Assembly: GCA_032690845.1 (NCBI GenBank)
Contig: CM064428.1
Span: 22,108,001 to 22,172,000 of the forward strand
Direction of reading: 5' to 3'
DNA from: Eleusine coracana subsp. coracana
Taxonomy: Eukaryota > Streptophyta > Magnoliopsida > Poales > Poaceae
DNA length: 64,000 bases
Positions 23,807 to 34,608 of the stretch are shown here, one piece after another. The first letter of the stretch is position 1; the number at the start of each line of letters is the position of its first letter. A program made the translations under genes and the position numbers. The notes under the pieces were generated by a model. The model had not been told where the DNA came from. It made no database searches and saw only the letters and a list, made by a program, of their open reading frames with translations.

Positions 23807-24055
23807 CTAACAATAAAGTGACGGATATTGTTGTTTAACTGTGAAATTACCTAACCACTTGTCTTCCCAAAACCTTATATTCTCTCCATTGTTTTGCTGA
23901 AATTTCTCAAAACTTAGAAATCGGTCCTTCACTTTCTTTAGACCAGATAGGACACAATGTAGTCTCTGAATCGTGGTGTAATCTGTTCTGATGTAACTAG
24001 CTCTTATATTCATCTGTTGTTGTATCATGGAACTTGACGAATACCCGCCATCCAA
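23807..24055 (-). pseudogene. LINE (non-LTR retrotransposon) ORF2 fragment
   Basis: 82 residues with 'FLSFEKFQQNNGENIRFW' followed by EDKWLGN and 'KQQYPSLY'. This is the segment downstream of the reverse transcriptase in plant L1-type LINEs, where GNG..IRFWEDRWLG is typical. No RT core or endonuclease is nearby, so it is a short relic. Confidence 0.7.
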
Positions 24056-24435
24056 TTTATCGTGCCTAGCCTGTCATTTAAATGGTGAATTCTATTTAGG
24101 TGGAGATCCCCCCCCCCACCCCCACCCCACCCACCCGTTCCTTGGCGTCAACTAAAAAAAGCAACTGCACATTTTCAGCATTGAACATTTGACATGTTCA
24201 ACCATTCTAAAACATGAAGCATCCCATTGGAGATATGTATCCACTTAATATGCCTACTAATTAATAAACCTAATTGGACATATGCTACCAACCGTGTATA
24301 GCATGGTTATCCGGCTCGTTATGCTACCAAACAAATGTATCCACTTGCGGCAGGATGAACAACCTATTCCTCGTCATTTCAGTTCTTTCCTTTTCTCAGG
24401 GACGGTACTTGACAAATGTGAAATATACTACTATA
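24056..24435. other. Intergenic with C-rich tract
   Basis: A run of C with few A (about 24107-24136) and otherwise plain sequence. No gene seen. Confidence 0.4.
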
Positions 24436-24670
24436 CTCCCTCCATTCCAAAATTGTTGTCGTCATTGACTTTTTTCATTATCTTTGACCATTTATCTTAT
24501 TTAAAATATTTTAAAAATTATCATATATTTTTTCATAATTAGTTTCATTACTAGATAAACTTATAATATAATTAATAATTTTATATATTTGAGATAATTT
24601 TTTGAATAAGACAAATGGTCAAAGTTTATGAAAAAAATCAATGACGACAACAATTTTGGAACGGAGGGAG
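24436..24670. mobile_element. Stowaway-like MITE, copy 2 (3' of UGT-3)
   Basis: The ends CTCCCTCCATTCCAAAATTG and ...CAATTTTGGAACGGAGGGAG are flanked by TA at 24434-24435 and 24671-24672. 235 bp. Same family, length and position relative to the UGT as copy 1 at 21045-21280, and the sequence just beyond it ('aatcaaat.atgacatg') also matches. Confidence 0.85.
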
Positions 24671-24757
24671 TATATCATTAAACAAAAAATCAAATAATGA
24701 CATGAGGGTAGGTAAAAAGCTAGAGGAAAAAACATACAAGCAGAAAAGATCAACTGA

Positions 24758-26198
24758 TTAATAATTATATATGTCGAGCTTCTGGTGCTCCCATAGATTA
24801 TTCACATCTGCCAAGAACTGGACAAACGCTGCTTGCGAGGAGCCACCATCTTCGAACGCAACCTCGGCTTCGTTCTTGCGTGCCACCACCTGCTCTCTGA
24901 GTTCCCTGCCCTCCCGAGACTCTATCACAAGTCTCACCTTCGCCTCCACCTCTTCGGCCTTGATGAAACCTGTCATGTACCCCTCCATCTCCAACCCAAC
25001 ACCCATAGCTTCTGCAATCAACACCTTGTTCAACTTCTGCTCGGCGTAGAGCGGCCAGCACAGCATCGGTACCCTAGATGTGAATGTGATGGCCTCCGAC
25101 GTCAAGTTCCACCCGCAGTGCGAAATGAAGGCGCCTGTGGCGGGGTGTTGGAGCACGTTCACCTGTGGTGCCCATGACTCGATGACGAAGCCTCGATCCT
25201 TGGTTCGCTCCAAGAAGTCATCGTCGGCACCGTCTGGCTTCCGCACACTCCATAGGAACAGTTGCCCGGACTTATCAAGGCCGATGGCAATCTCCCGGAG
25301 CTACTCTTCCGTGAGCATGCCCCTGCTGCCGAAGCAGAGGAACACCACACTGCGGTCTGGCTGCGCGTCTAGCCACTCAATGACTCAAGACACTCGTGCC
25401 TCGACGCTCCGGCCTCTTGCTCCTCCGCCGCACCCGTGCCGTCACTGACCAATGGCCCGACGCAGTAGATCGGAGGCAGCACGCGGCCGGGGACGCACCC
25501 GGGATCCCTGAGCGCCTGCACGGCCGGGTTCTCCAGCGACTCGAACGTGTTGACAAGAACGCCATCTGTGTCGACCGTGCAGCGCTTGAAGACATTGACC
25601 ATGGTCCTGCACAGTTCATCCTCCGGGTGCCGGAGCATAGAATCTATCAGATGAGAAGCCGGGAGTGGCGGCACACCACGGAACTCCAGGGGGGCCTCGC
25701 CGAGCTCCTTCAACCCGGTCTGCCTCCCGGCTAGCAACGCCCGTATCTGAGCCATGACAGCGAGAAACGCGGCGGCTGACGCGAAGAACGTGTATACAGG
25801 GACGCGCAGCCTGGCGGCGACGTCGACGCCGTGGAAGGAGAAAATGCTGGTGACCAGGGAGTGCAGGCGCATCCGTGGGATGGTGCGGAGGAAGGCCTCA
25901 AGCGGGTCGTTGTAGAGGTACATGCGCTGGAGCAAGACGAAGAGCGGTGGCTTATTACCGGAGTTTTCGGTGATGTCGTAGGGGACCACCGGTAGGACGT
26001 GGAAAGAGATCGACGTGGTCGAGGCTCTGACGCGGTCTATGGCGACGGCACTGAAGCCGGGCAACCTGGCAGGCGGCTCCACGAGTACCATGGTGACGTC
26101 GTATCCATGCCCGAGGAAGACCTTGGCTAGCTGCAGCATCGGGACGACATGGCCGACACCAGGGAAGGGATACAGGACTACAGTCTGCTGTTGTCCAT
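24758..26198 (-). pseudogene. UDP-glycosyltransferase, UGT88-like (broken copy, UGT-3)
   Basis: The body aligns with the other copies from QQQTVVLYPFPGVGH to the stop at 24758. Damage: (1) the ancestral ATGGACAA at 26198 is now out of frame with the body and meets a stop after six codons, so a small deletion removed codons after the start; (2) eight extra bases at 25375-25390 shift the frame; (3) TAG at 25301-25303 replaces an expected Gln codon; (4) the PSPG box is 46 instead of 44 residues (AITFTSRVPM) and HCGWNS reads HCGWNL. At the catalytic-Asp position there is Ser (LVTSIFS). Not expected to make an active enzyme. The nearest upstream in-frame codon that could replace the start is TTG, not ATG. 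Confidence 0.85.
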
Positions 26199-26383
26199 TT
26201 GGAACTCCGCTGGACTGACTGGTGGTGGTAGTGATGCGGCAGCGGACTGAAACGGCAGCACAGCGCAACTGGGCGTCTTACTAGTAGCTTCGCCAGCGAC
26301 TTTGCTCGCTGGAGAAGAATAAGTGGTGACTTATTGTTTATGGTCTATTTGGCACCAAGTGGCCACATAAACTGTGGGTAGAG

Positions 26384-26390
26384 ATATATA
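26384..26390 (-). promoter_or_regulatory. TATA box of UGT-3
   Basis: TATATAT, about 186 bases before the ancestral ATG at 26198. It is preserved although the gene is broken. Confidence 0.4.
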
Positions 26391-26567
26391 CGATCTGCAC
26401 GTAGTTTAATCTATGGCTGGCTAACCTTGCTTCCTCATGCTTTTTCCATGGACGCGGTCCGTAGTCTCCAATCTTACTTCCCGCAGCTCTATGTCTCATG
26501 TGTTAGAAGATTCGGGCTTAAGGCCAAGTAAAATGTTACCGTCTCGTATACAGGTAGTCATACATAC

Positions 26568-28740
26568 GAGAAGTGCTTTGGTAGAGCACTTTTTAAGTTT
26601 GCATGGATCTTAAAGCAAAAATAATTTATTTTTAATTATTAATTCTTTTAATCGCGAGCCCAGCCCTATCTATGAAACTCAGATCCGAAACCCAGCTGAA
26701 CCCGATCAAGGAGGGAAAATCGGATCGAACTGAACGCTCGCTCGTCTCCCACACTCGTGTTCCTTCGTTCTCCTTAGCGGCAGGGACGGAATTGGCCGGG
26801 GATAACATGCTCCGCTGACCTCTGATGGCACCGCCACTCATCACCCACCGGCGTGGCCACAATTCCTGCCTCACCGTGGCGGCGCCTCTCTGCTTGCCGT
26901 CGTCGATCAGCGATGAGGAGACACCGAATCCCGCTGATCCCTGATGGCCCGCCACCATAATCGGTCGTCGTCCTAGCTACCCGTTCGCTTTCGTTGTCCG
27001 TGGCACCGTTAGGGAAGAGCTAAAGACAACCGAGTCCTCAGTTTCGTTCGTTCATCGTTGGGCACTAAATCCAGCGAGACACCAGTGTTCGCCACGAATC
27101 CGGCAACCCCACCCACGTAGCAGTCCCCGGCGCCACCCGCATGAAGTCGACAGTATAGTCCACTCCCCGGCTCACCCTCCCCTTCGTCATTCTTACTCAT
27201 CAGTAAGGATCCCTCGCCGGCTGAACTTAGTTGCGTTGTTATTCTTCTGTTCTACTTGCCATGTCCTCATTGCTTCATACTCAGTGTTTAGCCGTGAACG
27301 CTTCTAATTCATGCTTCTTTGTTTTCAGCAGGTGAGAAACACGTGTTTACGAACATGGCAAGTAGAGTTCAACAGGTAGCAAGGGTTCAAATGCAGATAG
27401 GAGATATTATGCCATTAACCGAAATAGAATATGTAGGATTTTACCTGGAGAAAAAACAATCTGTTTGATAGTTCTAATTAGTATGTTACCTAAATATTGA
27501 TATACGGGTGTTGTTGTCCAGTTTGTTGAAAACTTGAGATGCTCACTGAATTTTTTCAGTGTTGGTTGTCCTTGTGTGCTTTGCATATATCATTGATCGG
27601 TTTTCACATATGCAAAATGGTATGATCTTTCCTGTCGACGTCGAGTGACTAGAACATGGCCACGTAATAACTTGTCCGGTGCCGTATTGGTTGTTCTATC
27701 GGTAATTGCTCTTCGTTAGTTAATCGAATTTTGCTTGAGTGATCTATATGCAATTCAAGCAGCAAGTTGTCATGCACGTGTATGTTCTGAACACGGATTT
27801 GGACATCCCTATATCTTATTGTATTTCTGACGCTGCCGTAAACTGTATTTTATTATTTTTATACTCTACTAGCAAAATACCCGTGCGTTGCTACGGGTTT
27901 TTTAAAAAAAAATTTATGATAATATTTATTATAATAATTTTGGAGTAAGTTATTGTTGGAATTCTTGTTATTAATTTTCATCTAAAATATGATGTTAAAA
28001 TAATAGATGATTAATTATTGTTAGTATGAAATATCAAATTGAAATCATAGTCCAATCCAACAACGACTCAAACTGATTAGTGAATCATTGTAAGATATAA
28101 ATTGAATACGATAACGTTGTGGACATATCTGGACACGAAAAAAGTGGTCTAGACGACCTCACCTCAATTAATAAGTTGTATAAATTTAAAACATATATAA
28201 TATCTGCAATGGTTCGCATAAACTCCTGGGTAAATTTGTTTCCTGTAGATAGTCTAAACATTACTTGAAATCTGTGCGTGGTGAGTGGTGATACAAACTG
28301 AAGAGAGAGGACTCCCGGGATCAAAATAATCAACAAGAGCCAGACGGCCGATTTTGAGTGCCTGTTGCAGGATTCAATCTCTCCCGCGTTCTCTTCATCA
28401 CCGATCGACGATGACAATGCAGAGAGGCACCACCACGGTGAGGCACGAATTGGGGTCCCGTCGGGTGATGAGTGGTGGTGCCGCGCCACGGATTGGCGGA
28501 GCAGCCGAGCAGATCGCTGCCGGCCAATGCCATCCATTGACTCCCTGCCGCCGAGGAGAAAAAGAACGGAGAAACACGATTATGGGGAGACGAGCGTTCA
28601 GTTCGATCCAATTTCTCCGTCTTGACCAGGTTTAGTTGGGCTTTGAGTCTGGGTTCAAGGGAATTAATAATAAAAAGTTAATTTGTCTGCTGCTTTAAGA
28701 TTTGTGCAAACTTGAAAAGAGCTCTACGAGATCACTTCTC
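26568..28740. mobile_element. Mutator-like element with about 390-bp terminal inverted repeats
   Basis: The left end GAGAAGTGCTTTGGTAGAGC and the right end, read inward as GAGAAGTGATCTCGTAGAGC, begin inverted arms (about 26568-26960 and 28350-28740) that align over their length, including GGATCGAACTGAACGCTCG in both. Flanking 9-mers CATACATAC (26559-26567) and CATACATAA (28741-28749) agree at 8 of 9. The interior has no transposase that I recognise. Near 27867 it carries 'actagcaaaatacccgtgcg', a sequence like the end of another DNA transposon, probably a nested fragment. It separates UGT-3 from UGT-4. Confidence 0.8.
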
Positions 28741-30682
28741 CATACATAATACCTTAATTATCTTGAGATTATCTATCAAACCATTTATATAATGAATGAT
28801 TTTTTAGTTATTTTGTATTAATTATGCAACTACTTGACTTGTGAATATAAGTATGAAAGTCCTGACTTTTAGCATATAAGGCGGTCGCTACACAAAACAA
28901 TTATCTCTTTCTTTTTCATATCATCAAAAAAATTATTCATGACCTGCATGAGACATCCTTTAAGGCAGCAATATTAAGTCATTAGGCTCAAATATTAAGT
29001 CCAACAAATCTCAAAGATCCACTGGCATATCCACCGTATATGGTTGAGAATTTTAGTCCCACATTGATACTCTAGGTGAAGAGAAGCCAATGCTACTCTA
29101 GGTGGAGAAAGTTCAACCTAAATAGTGAAGTTGGTTTCACCTAGTTTAGGCTATAGGTGAGAGGAAAAAGGAAGAAACACAAGCTCCAGATTGCTCGCTA
29201 CGCTATGTCAGACAACACAGGATGAAAGATGTGGGTACAGCATGATATCTGCATTTTTCTAGAAAATGGAATACATGGTTCTAGCCTTTTGCAAGGGTTA
29301 CATACAACTCGCATTTCCATCTTATTATAGAATTCTTCACACTTGACGCAACACATAAAAGAACTAGAAGCATAGCCTATGCCGTGATGGTCTATCATTC
29401 TTTGCAAATGTGCTCATGGCTACCATCTCCAATAATTGGCATACTGCTACAAGAGTGTTTCTGTAAATCTGTTTTTGCAAGAGCCTTCAATGGTGAATCC
29501 AATATGTTATCTTGAAAATAGTCTACATGAGAGAGATAGTTGGTTTTTTGTTAAACACAAGATCATTTCGATATAATCATATTGACTAAAATATCGTTGC
29601 CACACCAATAAGTATGAACTCTTTTGCCTTCACTCCCCTTGATCTTAGTCAATTCTTAGTCATGTGTTGAATAAATCTATGAGGTGAATTTAGAGGGAGA
29701 ATAAATCTGTGAGTTGTTTTAAAAGCTATTGGAGATCATTTTTTAGATCAAACTCTATTAATTTGATTTAGAGAGAGAGAGTTTATTGAGACTTTTTTTG
29801 AGATGCTTTAATTCAACTAAAGTAACATGGATTCTCGAAAAGAAAAGGACAGTTAACAAGGTCAATGCTTCTCATGTGAGTAATTTAGTGATGTTATTAG
29901 CTGGCTAGTACCTAGCCTATCCAGTATTTAAATATTTTTGTTCCAATATAAACACAGTTTCGCTTGTCCAGTCTCCGGCGCTTACGGGCATCATCGGTTA
30001 AGCAGATGGGCCTGTTTGATTGTGCCTGGCCGCTGGTTGTTTGGGCAGGCAGCGATCACAGCCCGGGCATTCAAAATCGAGCGCTTGGTAGCGCTGCCTG
30101 TGCCAGTCAGGTTATGATGAGTAATTTTCAAAGAGCACGGTGGAACATTCTTGAACACGGCCTATGATGAGTAATTTTCCAGATTGGCGCTGGAGCACGG
30201 TGGAACATTCTTGAATAGCACACTTAGGACCTCTGAAGCGCATGTGACGACAGCAGTGGCGCGACACCAGACAGACACTTTCCGCCTGAATTACTATAGG
30301 CTATAGTCAATATCTTGTCGTTCACTTTTGTTTTTCTTGTCAATTATCCTTAACAAGGTAAAATGTACTAAGATGATTATTAGATGATGAAAGTGAACAT
30401 GGTAGCCAGATCGATGCCAAGCCCAATACAGTGTTCTGTGGTTAATCCTCGTCTACACAAAACCGACTACTGAACCGCATATCCTCTGTTTTTCATAGCG
30501 TGGAAAAACAAATTCCCGGCAACATCAGGAATGAACTATTCACGTCTGCAAGATTTCTAGGGACAGCGACAACAGGGCGCTCAGACTTGCAAGAAAAGCA
30601 AGCATGGAGTACAGCTGATGTCCCACGTTGTTCCTGTTACATGACATCAGATGTCTCATTGGCCACGGCCAGTTAGGCAATG
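28741..30682. other. Intergenic, possible old LTR fragment
   Basis: About 28960-29200 resembles the first part of the copia LTRs at 44535 and 49977 ('aatctcaaag', 'ttttagtcccacattg', then a 'ggtgga...' stretch), and may be a distant LTR relic. Near 30111-30225 a roughly 50-bp block (tatgatgagtaattttc ... gcacggtggaacattcttga) is imperfectly duplicated. No gene is supported. Confidence 0.4.
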
Positions 30683-30742
30683 TAATACGTATCGTCCTGG
30701 CACTCCTTAACACATCATACGTATCGTCCTGGCACTCCTTAA
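30683..30742. repeat. Short tandem duplication
   Basis: 'atacgtatcgtcctggcact' plus 'ccttaa' occurs twice, about 35 bases apart, 3' of UGT-4. Confidence 0.75.
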
Positions 30743-30913
30743 ACATCACCTCCTTAACTTGTCGACGACGAATAAATAAAAAGACAGCACTGGTGCAAGG
30801 CCTGCCGATAAACCCAAACACCCACTCCACTTGCAGCGTGAAGTCATTGTTGACAAAGGCCGAGAAAAACTGATGACTATAATCGAAAATATATAGGCAA
30901 TGACCGATACAAG

Positions 30914-32395
30914 TCAAACACTCAAAGAAGGTGCACAGATTCGTTCTATGCCGATCTGCTCATGCTCCCTTAGATTATTCACGTCTGACAAGAACTTGGC
31001 AAACGCCACTTGCGACGATCCACCGTCCTTCAGCGCCATCTCCGCTTCTTTCTTCCGCGCCGCAATTCTCTTCCTGAGCTCTCCGCCCTCTTCGGACTCT
31101 AACACCAATCTCACCTTCGCTTCCACCTCCTCGGCGGTGATGAATCCAGCCTTGTACCCCTTCATCTCCACCCCGATGCCCATTTCCTCGGTTATCAACA
31201 CCTTGTTCAACATCTGCTCGGCGTAGAGTGGCCAGCACAACACGGGCACCCCCGCTGTGATGGCCTCCAGCGTCGAGTTCCACCCGCAGTGCGTCACGAA
31301 TGCGCCCGTCGATGGGTGCCGGAGCACGTCCATCTGCGGTGCCCACGACTCGACGACGATGCCACGGCCCTTGGTCCTCTCGAGGAACCCTAGGATATCG
31401 TGGAGATCTTTTTCACTTTCACCAGCCGGCTTCCGCACGGTCCAAAGGAACCGGTGCCCGGAATTGTCAAGCCCGGCAGCGATCTCCCAGATCTGCTCTA
31501 GCGATAGCACGCCCCTGCTGCCGAAACAAAGGAACACCACGCTGCGCTCCGGCTGCGCGTCCAGCCATTCGAGACACTCGTGCCGAATTGTTATTGAAGA
31601 CGCTAATTTGGACTCCGCTTGTTGATCCTTGCCACCGTTTACCAACGGCCCGACGCAGTAGATCGGTGGCATCACCCGACCCGGGAGGACGCACTGATGA
31701 GGATCCCTCAGCGCCTGCACGGCCCGGGTCTCCAGCGACTCGAACGTGTTGACCAGCACGCCATCTGTGTCAGTGTTGCGCTTCCACACTTCCACAATGG
31801 CCTTGCAGAACTCTTCCTCCGGGTGCTCGAGCACTTCCGGCATGATATGCGACGCCGGGAACGGCGGCACGCCAAGGAACTCCAGCGGCGTCTCGCCGAG
31901 CTCCTTGAGCCCACTCGTCCTTCCGGCAAGCAACGCCGGCAGCTGCGTCACCACGGCCAGAACCGCAGCGGGGGAAGCGAAGAAGGTGTACACTGGCACG
32001 CGAAGCTTCGCGGCCACGTCCACGGCGTGGGCGGTGAACATGCTGGTGACCAGGGAGTGGAGGTGCTGCTGCCGGAGAATAATGGAGAGGAGGAACTCTT
32101 GGAGCTCGTCGTTGTACCTCCGCATCAGCTCGAGCATGACGAGGAAAGGTGGCTTGTTGCCTGCGCTTTCGACCGGGTCCGGGATCCGCGGGAGGACGTG
32201 GAAGGAGATGGACGGGTTGGAGCGGGCGACGTCGCCGGCGCCGAAGCCAGGTAACCCGGAGGGCGGCTCGATGAGCACGATGGTGACGTGGTAGCCGTGC
32301 CTGAGAAAGACCTTGGCCAGCTGCACCATGGGGACGATGTGCCCGACGCCGGGGAATGGGTACAGCACCACCGTCTGTTTCTTCTTCGTGGCCAT
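30914..32395 (-). CDS. UDP-glycosyltransferase, UGT88-like (intact copy, UGT-4)
   Basis: Single-exon, 493 residues from the ATG at 32395 (MATKKKQTVV). I chose this start because upstream in-frame codons include no ATG, because the context GTCATGG is good, and because a TATA box lies about 90 bases upstream. Catalytic His19 (FPGVGH). PSPG box residues 351-394, WAPQ to YAEQ, complete at 44 residues with HCGWNS. At residue 118 Ser replaces the usual dyad Asp (LVTSMFT). Same architecture and role as UGT-1: UDP-sugar-dependent glycosylation of a small, probably phenolic acceptor in the cytosol. Of the four copies this and UGT-1 alone are uninterrupted. The C-terminus extends past VNNLREH to a stop at 30914. 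Confidence 0.9.
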   Translation of the reverse strand: MATKKKQTVVLYPFPGVGHIVPMVQLAKVFLRHGYHVTIVLIEPPSGLPGFGAGDVARSNPSISFHVLPRIPDPVESAGNKPPFLVMLELMRRYNDELQEFLLSIILRQQHLHSLVTSMFTAHAVDVAAKLRVPVYTFFASPAAVLAVVTQLPALLAGRTSGLKELGETPLEFLGVPPFPASHIMPEVLEHPEEEFCKAIVEVWKRNTDTDGVLVNTFESLETRAVQALRDPHQCVLPGRVMPPIYCVGPLVNGGKDQQAESKLASSITIRHECLEWLDAQPERSVVFLCFGSRGVLSLEQIWEIAAGLDNSGHRFLWTVRKPAGESEKDLHDILGFLERTKGRGIVVESWAPQMDVLRHPSTGAFVTHCGWNSTLEAITAGVPVLCWPLYAEQMLNKVLITEEMGIGVEMKGYKAGFITAEEVEAKVRLVLESEEGGELRKRIAARKKEAEMALKDGGSSQVAFAKFLSDVNNLREHEQIGIERICAPSLSV

Positions 32396-32483
32396 GACTT
32401 CCTTCTCTTTCTCTATGCGGACGCAAATTAAAACACTGTTACACACTTACACTAAGCTGGGAGTTTTGGGCAAGTCAGGGGAG

Positions 32484-32491
32484 ATATATAT
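32484..32491 (-). promoter_or_regulatory. TATA box of UGT-4
   Basis: TATATAT inside the palindrome GAGATATATATCTC, about 90 bases before the ATG at 32395. Confidence 0.5.
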
Positions 32492-33155
32492 CTCAGAGCA
32501 TCGACGATCCTTGGAGCGCGAGCGCCGCGAGGACGAGGAGAGTTGTACTGGATGATTTATGATTCGCCGGAGATTGCCGGTCACGTTTTAATTACTGGTC
32601 CAGAGAGCAACGTGGCGAGACAGTCCACCTGACCGCGCGGCCTTCGAGTGGCTATTATTCAATTCGGAGAGATCGATTCAAACGTGGTATACAGTACCTT
32701 TCAAATGAATCTGGTCCCACATCAGTAAAACGCCGGCTGTTCTTCAAATCATTGCTCTCTGTCTCTGCTCGATGTACCATCACCTTTTATGGCCATCACG
32801 GGCTTCTACTGGGAGAGCGCCTAGCTCAGACACCCCGTAAGGTGCCACACGTTTGGCCACCGCCTACAGTGAGAGCGACTACTGATGTTACAACCCGCAA
32901 TTGAGGTTTGCTTAGATTAATATCTGCATTATTGGTTTGTGAGATTTCTCTCCGTACCTACCACCTTGCTGCTACCAAACCATACGCAATTTAAGATTGC
33001 ATCTACTTCCTCTGTTTCAATTTATTTGTTATTCTAACTTTTTTTTTGTTTTTCCAATTTACTCATCTCGATACACTTTTTTATTTTCTCAAATACATCT
33101 CTATTTCTATCTCTCTTCTCGTTTTTAATGTATCCAACTTTTTTACTCTCTCTTA
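32492..33155. other. UGT-4 upstream region
   Basis: No gene. About 33007-33050 ('acttcctctgtttcaattta') looks like one end of a Stowaway element; no partner end was found. Confidence 0.4.
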
Positions 33156-33363
33156 GGGCTGCTTGGTTGCGGGCCACTACTCGCCATGCCACCGCCAAAC
33201 CTTCGGCGGCAAAAATCATCGTCTCAGTTTTGACAGTAAATAATAAAAAAAAGTGTGACAGCAGTTAATTCTCCGTGGCGTGGCGACAACCAAGTAGAGG
33301 CCATCTACTGTGGCGTTGCCTAATGTTTGCTGTGGTAAACTGTGGTCTAGAACCAAACATCCC
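33156..33363. mobile_element. Tourist-like MITE
   Basis: The left end GGGCTGCTTGGTTGCGGGCCAC pairs with the right end, read inward as GGGATGTTTGGTTCTAGACCAC. TTA lies at the left (33153-33155) and ATTA at the right. 208 bp, non-coding. Confidence 0.5.
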
Positions 33364-34119
33364 ATTAATCTCCGTGTCCAACTCCAAAATAACAAGTAAA
33401 AAGATACGAATGAAATATCATGTTCTTAATTTGCTACAAGCTACAACCTTAACTCCCTCAATAGCCTCCCATTCCCACAAGAGGGTAAAAGTTGCTGGGA
33501 AGTGATTTATCAGGAAATAAAATAAAGTGTCAAATATATTTAAAAATAAATATTTAAAAATAATTAAAAGATATGTTTTTATTAAGAAACTATAGGTCCA
33601 TTTTTCAGCGCCACGATGGGAGACGCATCCAACTCATGGTTGTCGCCCCAGGTCGACCAGTGTCATGTAAAAGGGGGAGTCCGACTCCATGTTGAGTTTT
33701 GCCCTCGTGTGACCATTTTCTTCCTGATATTCCCGATCAAAACGGGTGTTGGATCGACTTGAAGGCCATCGCCGTTCGTCATCTCCAACACCGGTGCCGA
33801 TGAGGACACCAGTGGCCGGACAGTGCCGCTAGCGCCCTGAAGGTTGACACTACCCCAAGCGAGATCGACTAGATCGAGTTGTCACCGCTGCTCCCTCACT
33901 CACTCCGATGATTGATAATCCATGTTAATCACGCTTCCGTCTAATGCTTGGTGTTATGTTCCTAGACCAGTAGATCCCGATGTTTCAGATCTCATAAACC
34001 CTTACAAAAGTCCGTATCAGTACCACAAACAAATATATAATACCAATACCATAGAGATACTATTTTCAAAACGTTAGTAAGTCTACATCAAACCACTAAA
34101 CTTAACCACGGGTACAAAT
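33364..34119. other. Intergenic, nothing recognised
   Basis: Mixed sequence without supported ORFs. A GC-richer stretch at 33610-33900 gives short unsupported frames only. Confidence 0.4.
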
Positions 34120-34535
34120 CAGGGTTAACATAACTGAACCGTTCGGTGTAACCAGTCGGAACCGGTTTAAGGTTAACCATAAAACCGGAATAATCGGCCA
34201 GTTAACAGAGAAAAAAATTAATTTCAGCGACCAATGATCGAGAGGCGGTTAATCGATCGGTTATATAGGTGAACCGAACGGTTTTGGTGCTTAATCAATC
34301 AGTTTCATCGATTTTGTTAATAAATTTTCAAATACATATTTTTTTAAAATTCTAAATTTATCGATTATTTGGTTAACCACTAATTTTACTAAGTTAACCG
34401 ACCGGTTTTGTTGCATGTAATTTTTTAAAATTAAAAAAAATAAATCAAAATCGAGGTTAACCGGTCAAATGGTGTAACCGGCCCGACCGGTTAACTAGAT
34501 TAACCGACCGGTTAACCACGGTTAGGTTAACCCTG
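34120..34535. mobile_element. hAT-like MITE rich in GGTTAACC palindromes
   Basis: The ends CAGGGTTAACATAAC and, inverted, CAGGGTTAACCTAACC are flanked by 8-mers GTACAAAT (34112-34119) and GTAGAGAT (34536-34543), 6 of 8 identical. The interior is dominated by 'ggttaaccg', 'accggtta' and similar self-complementary words. CAGGG ends and 8-bp duplications fit hAT. Confidence 0.65.
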
Positions 34536-34608
34536 GTAGAGATACCATCAAAGAAAGTAAAAACTTGGGATCTTATATATGAATGCTTATAACCCTATAT
34601 GTCGTTGG

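Noticed and set aside
27867..27900. Possible complete DNA transposon starting 'ctagcaaaatacccgtgcg'
   Set aside because: No matching inverted end within the Mutator-like element; the only inverted match is at 59600, far away and part of another locus.
30530..30560. 'ttcacgtctgcaaga' similar to the UGT C-terminal coding end (ttcacgtctgacaagaa)
   Set aside because: Similarity does not extend beyond about 20 bases, so not enough for a fifth UGT fragment.
32396..32446. 17-residue N-terminal extension of UGT-4
   Set aside because: Starts with GTG and would leave almost no 5' leader after the TATA box; MATKKKQ at 32395 fits the family.
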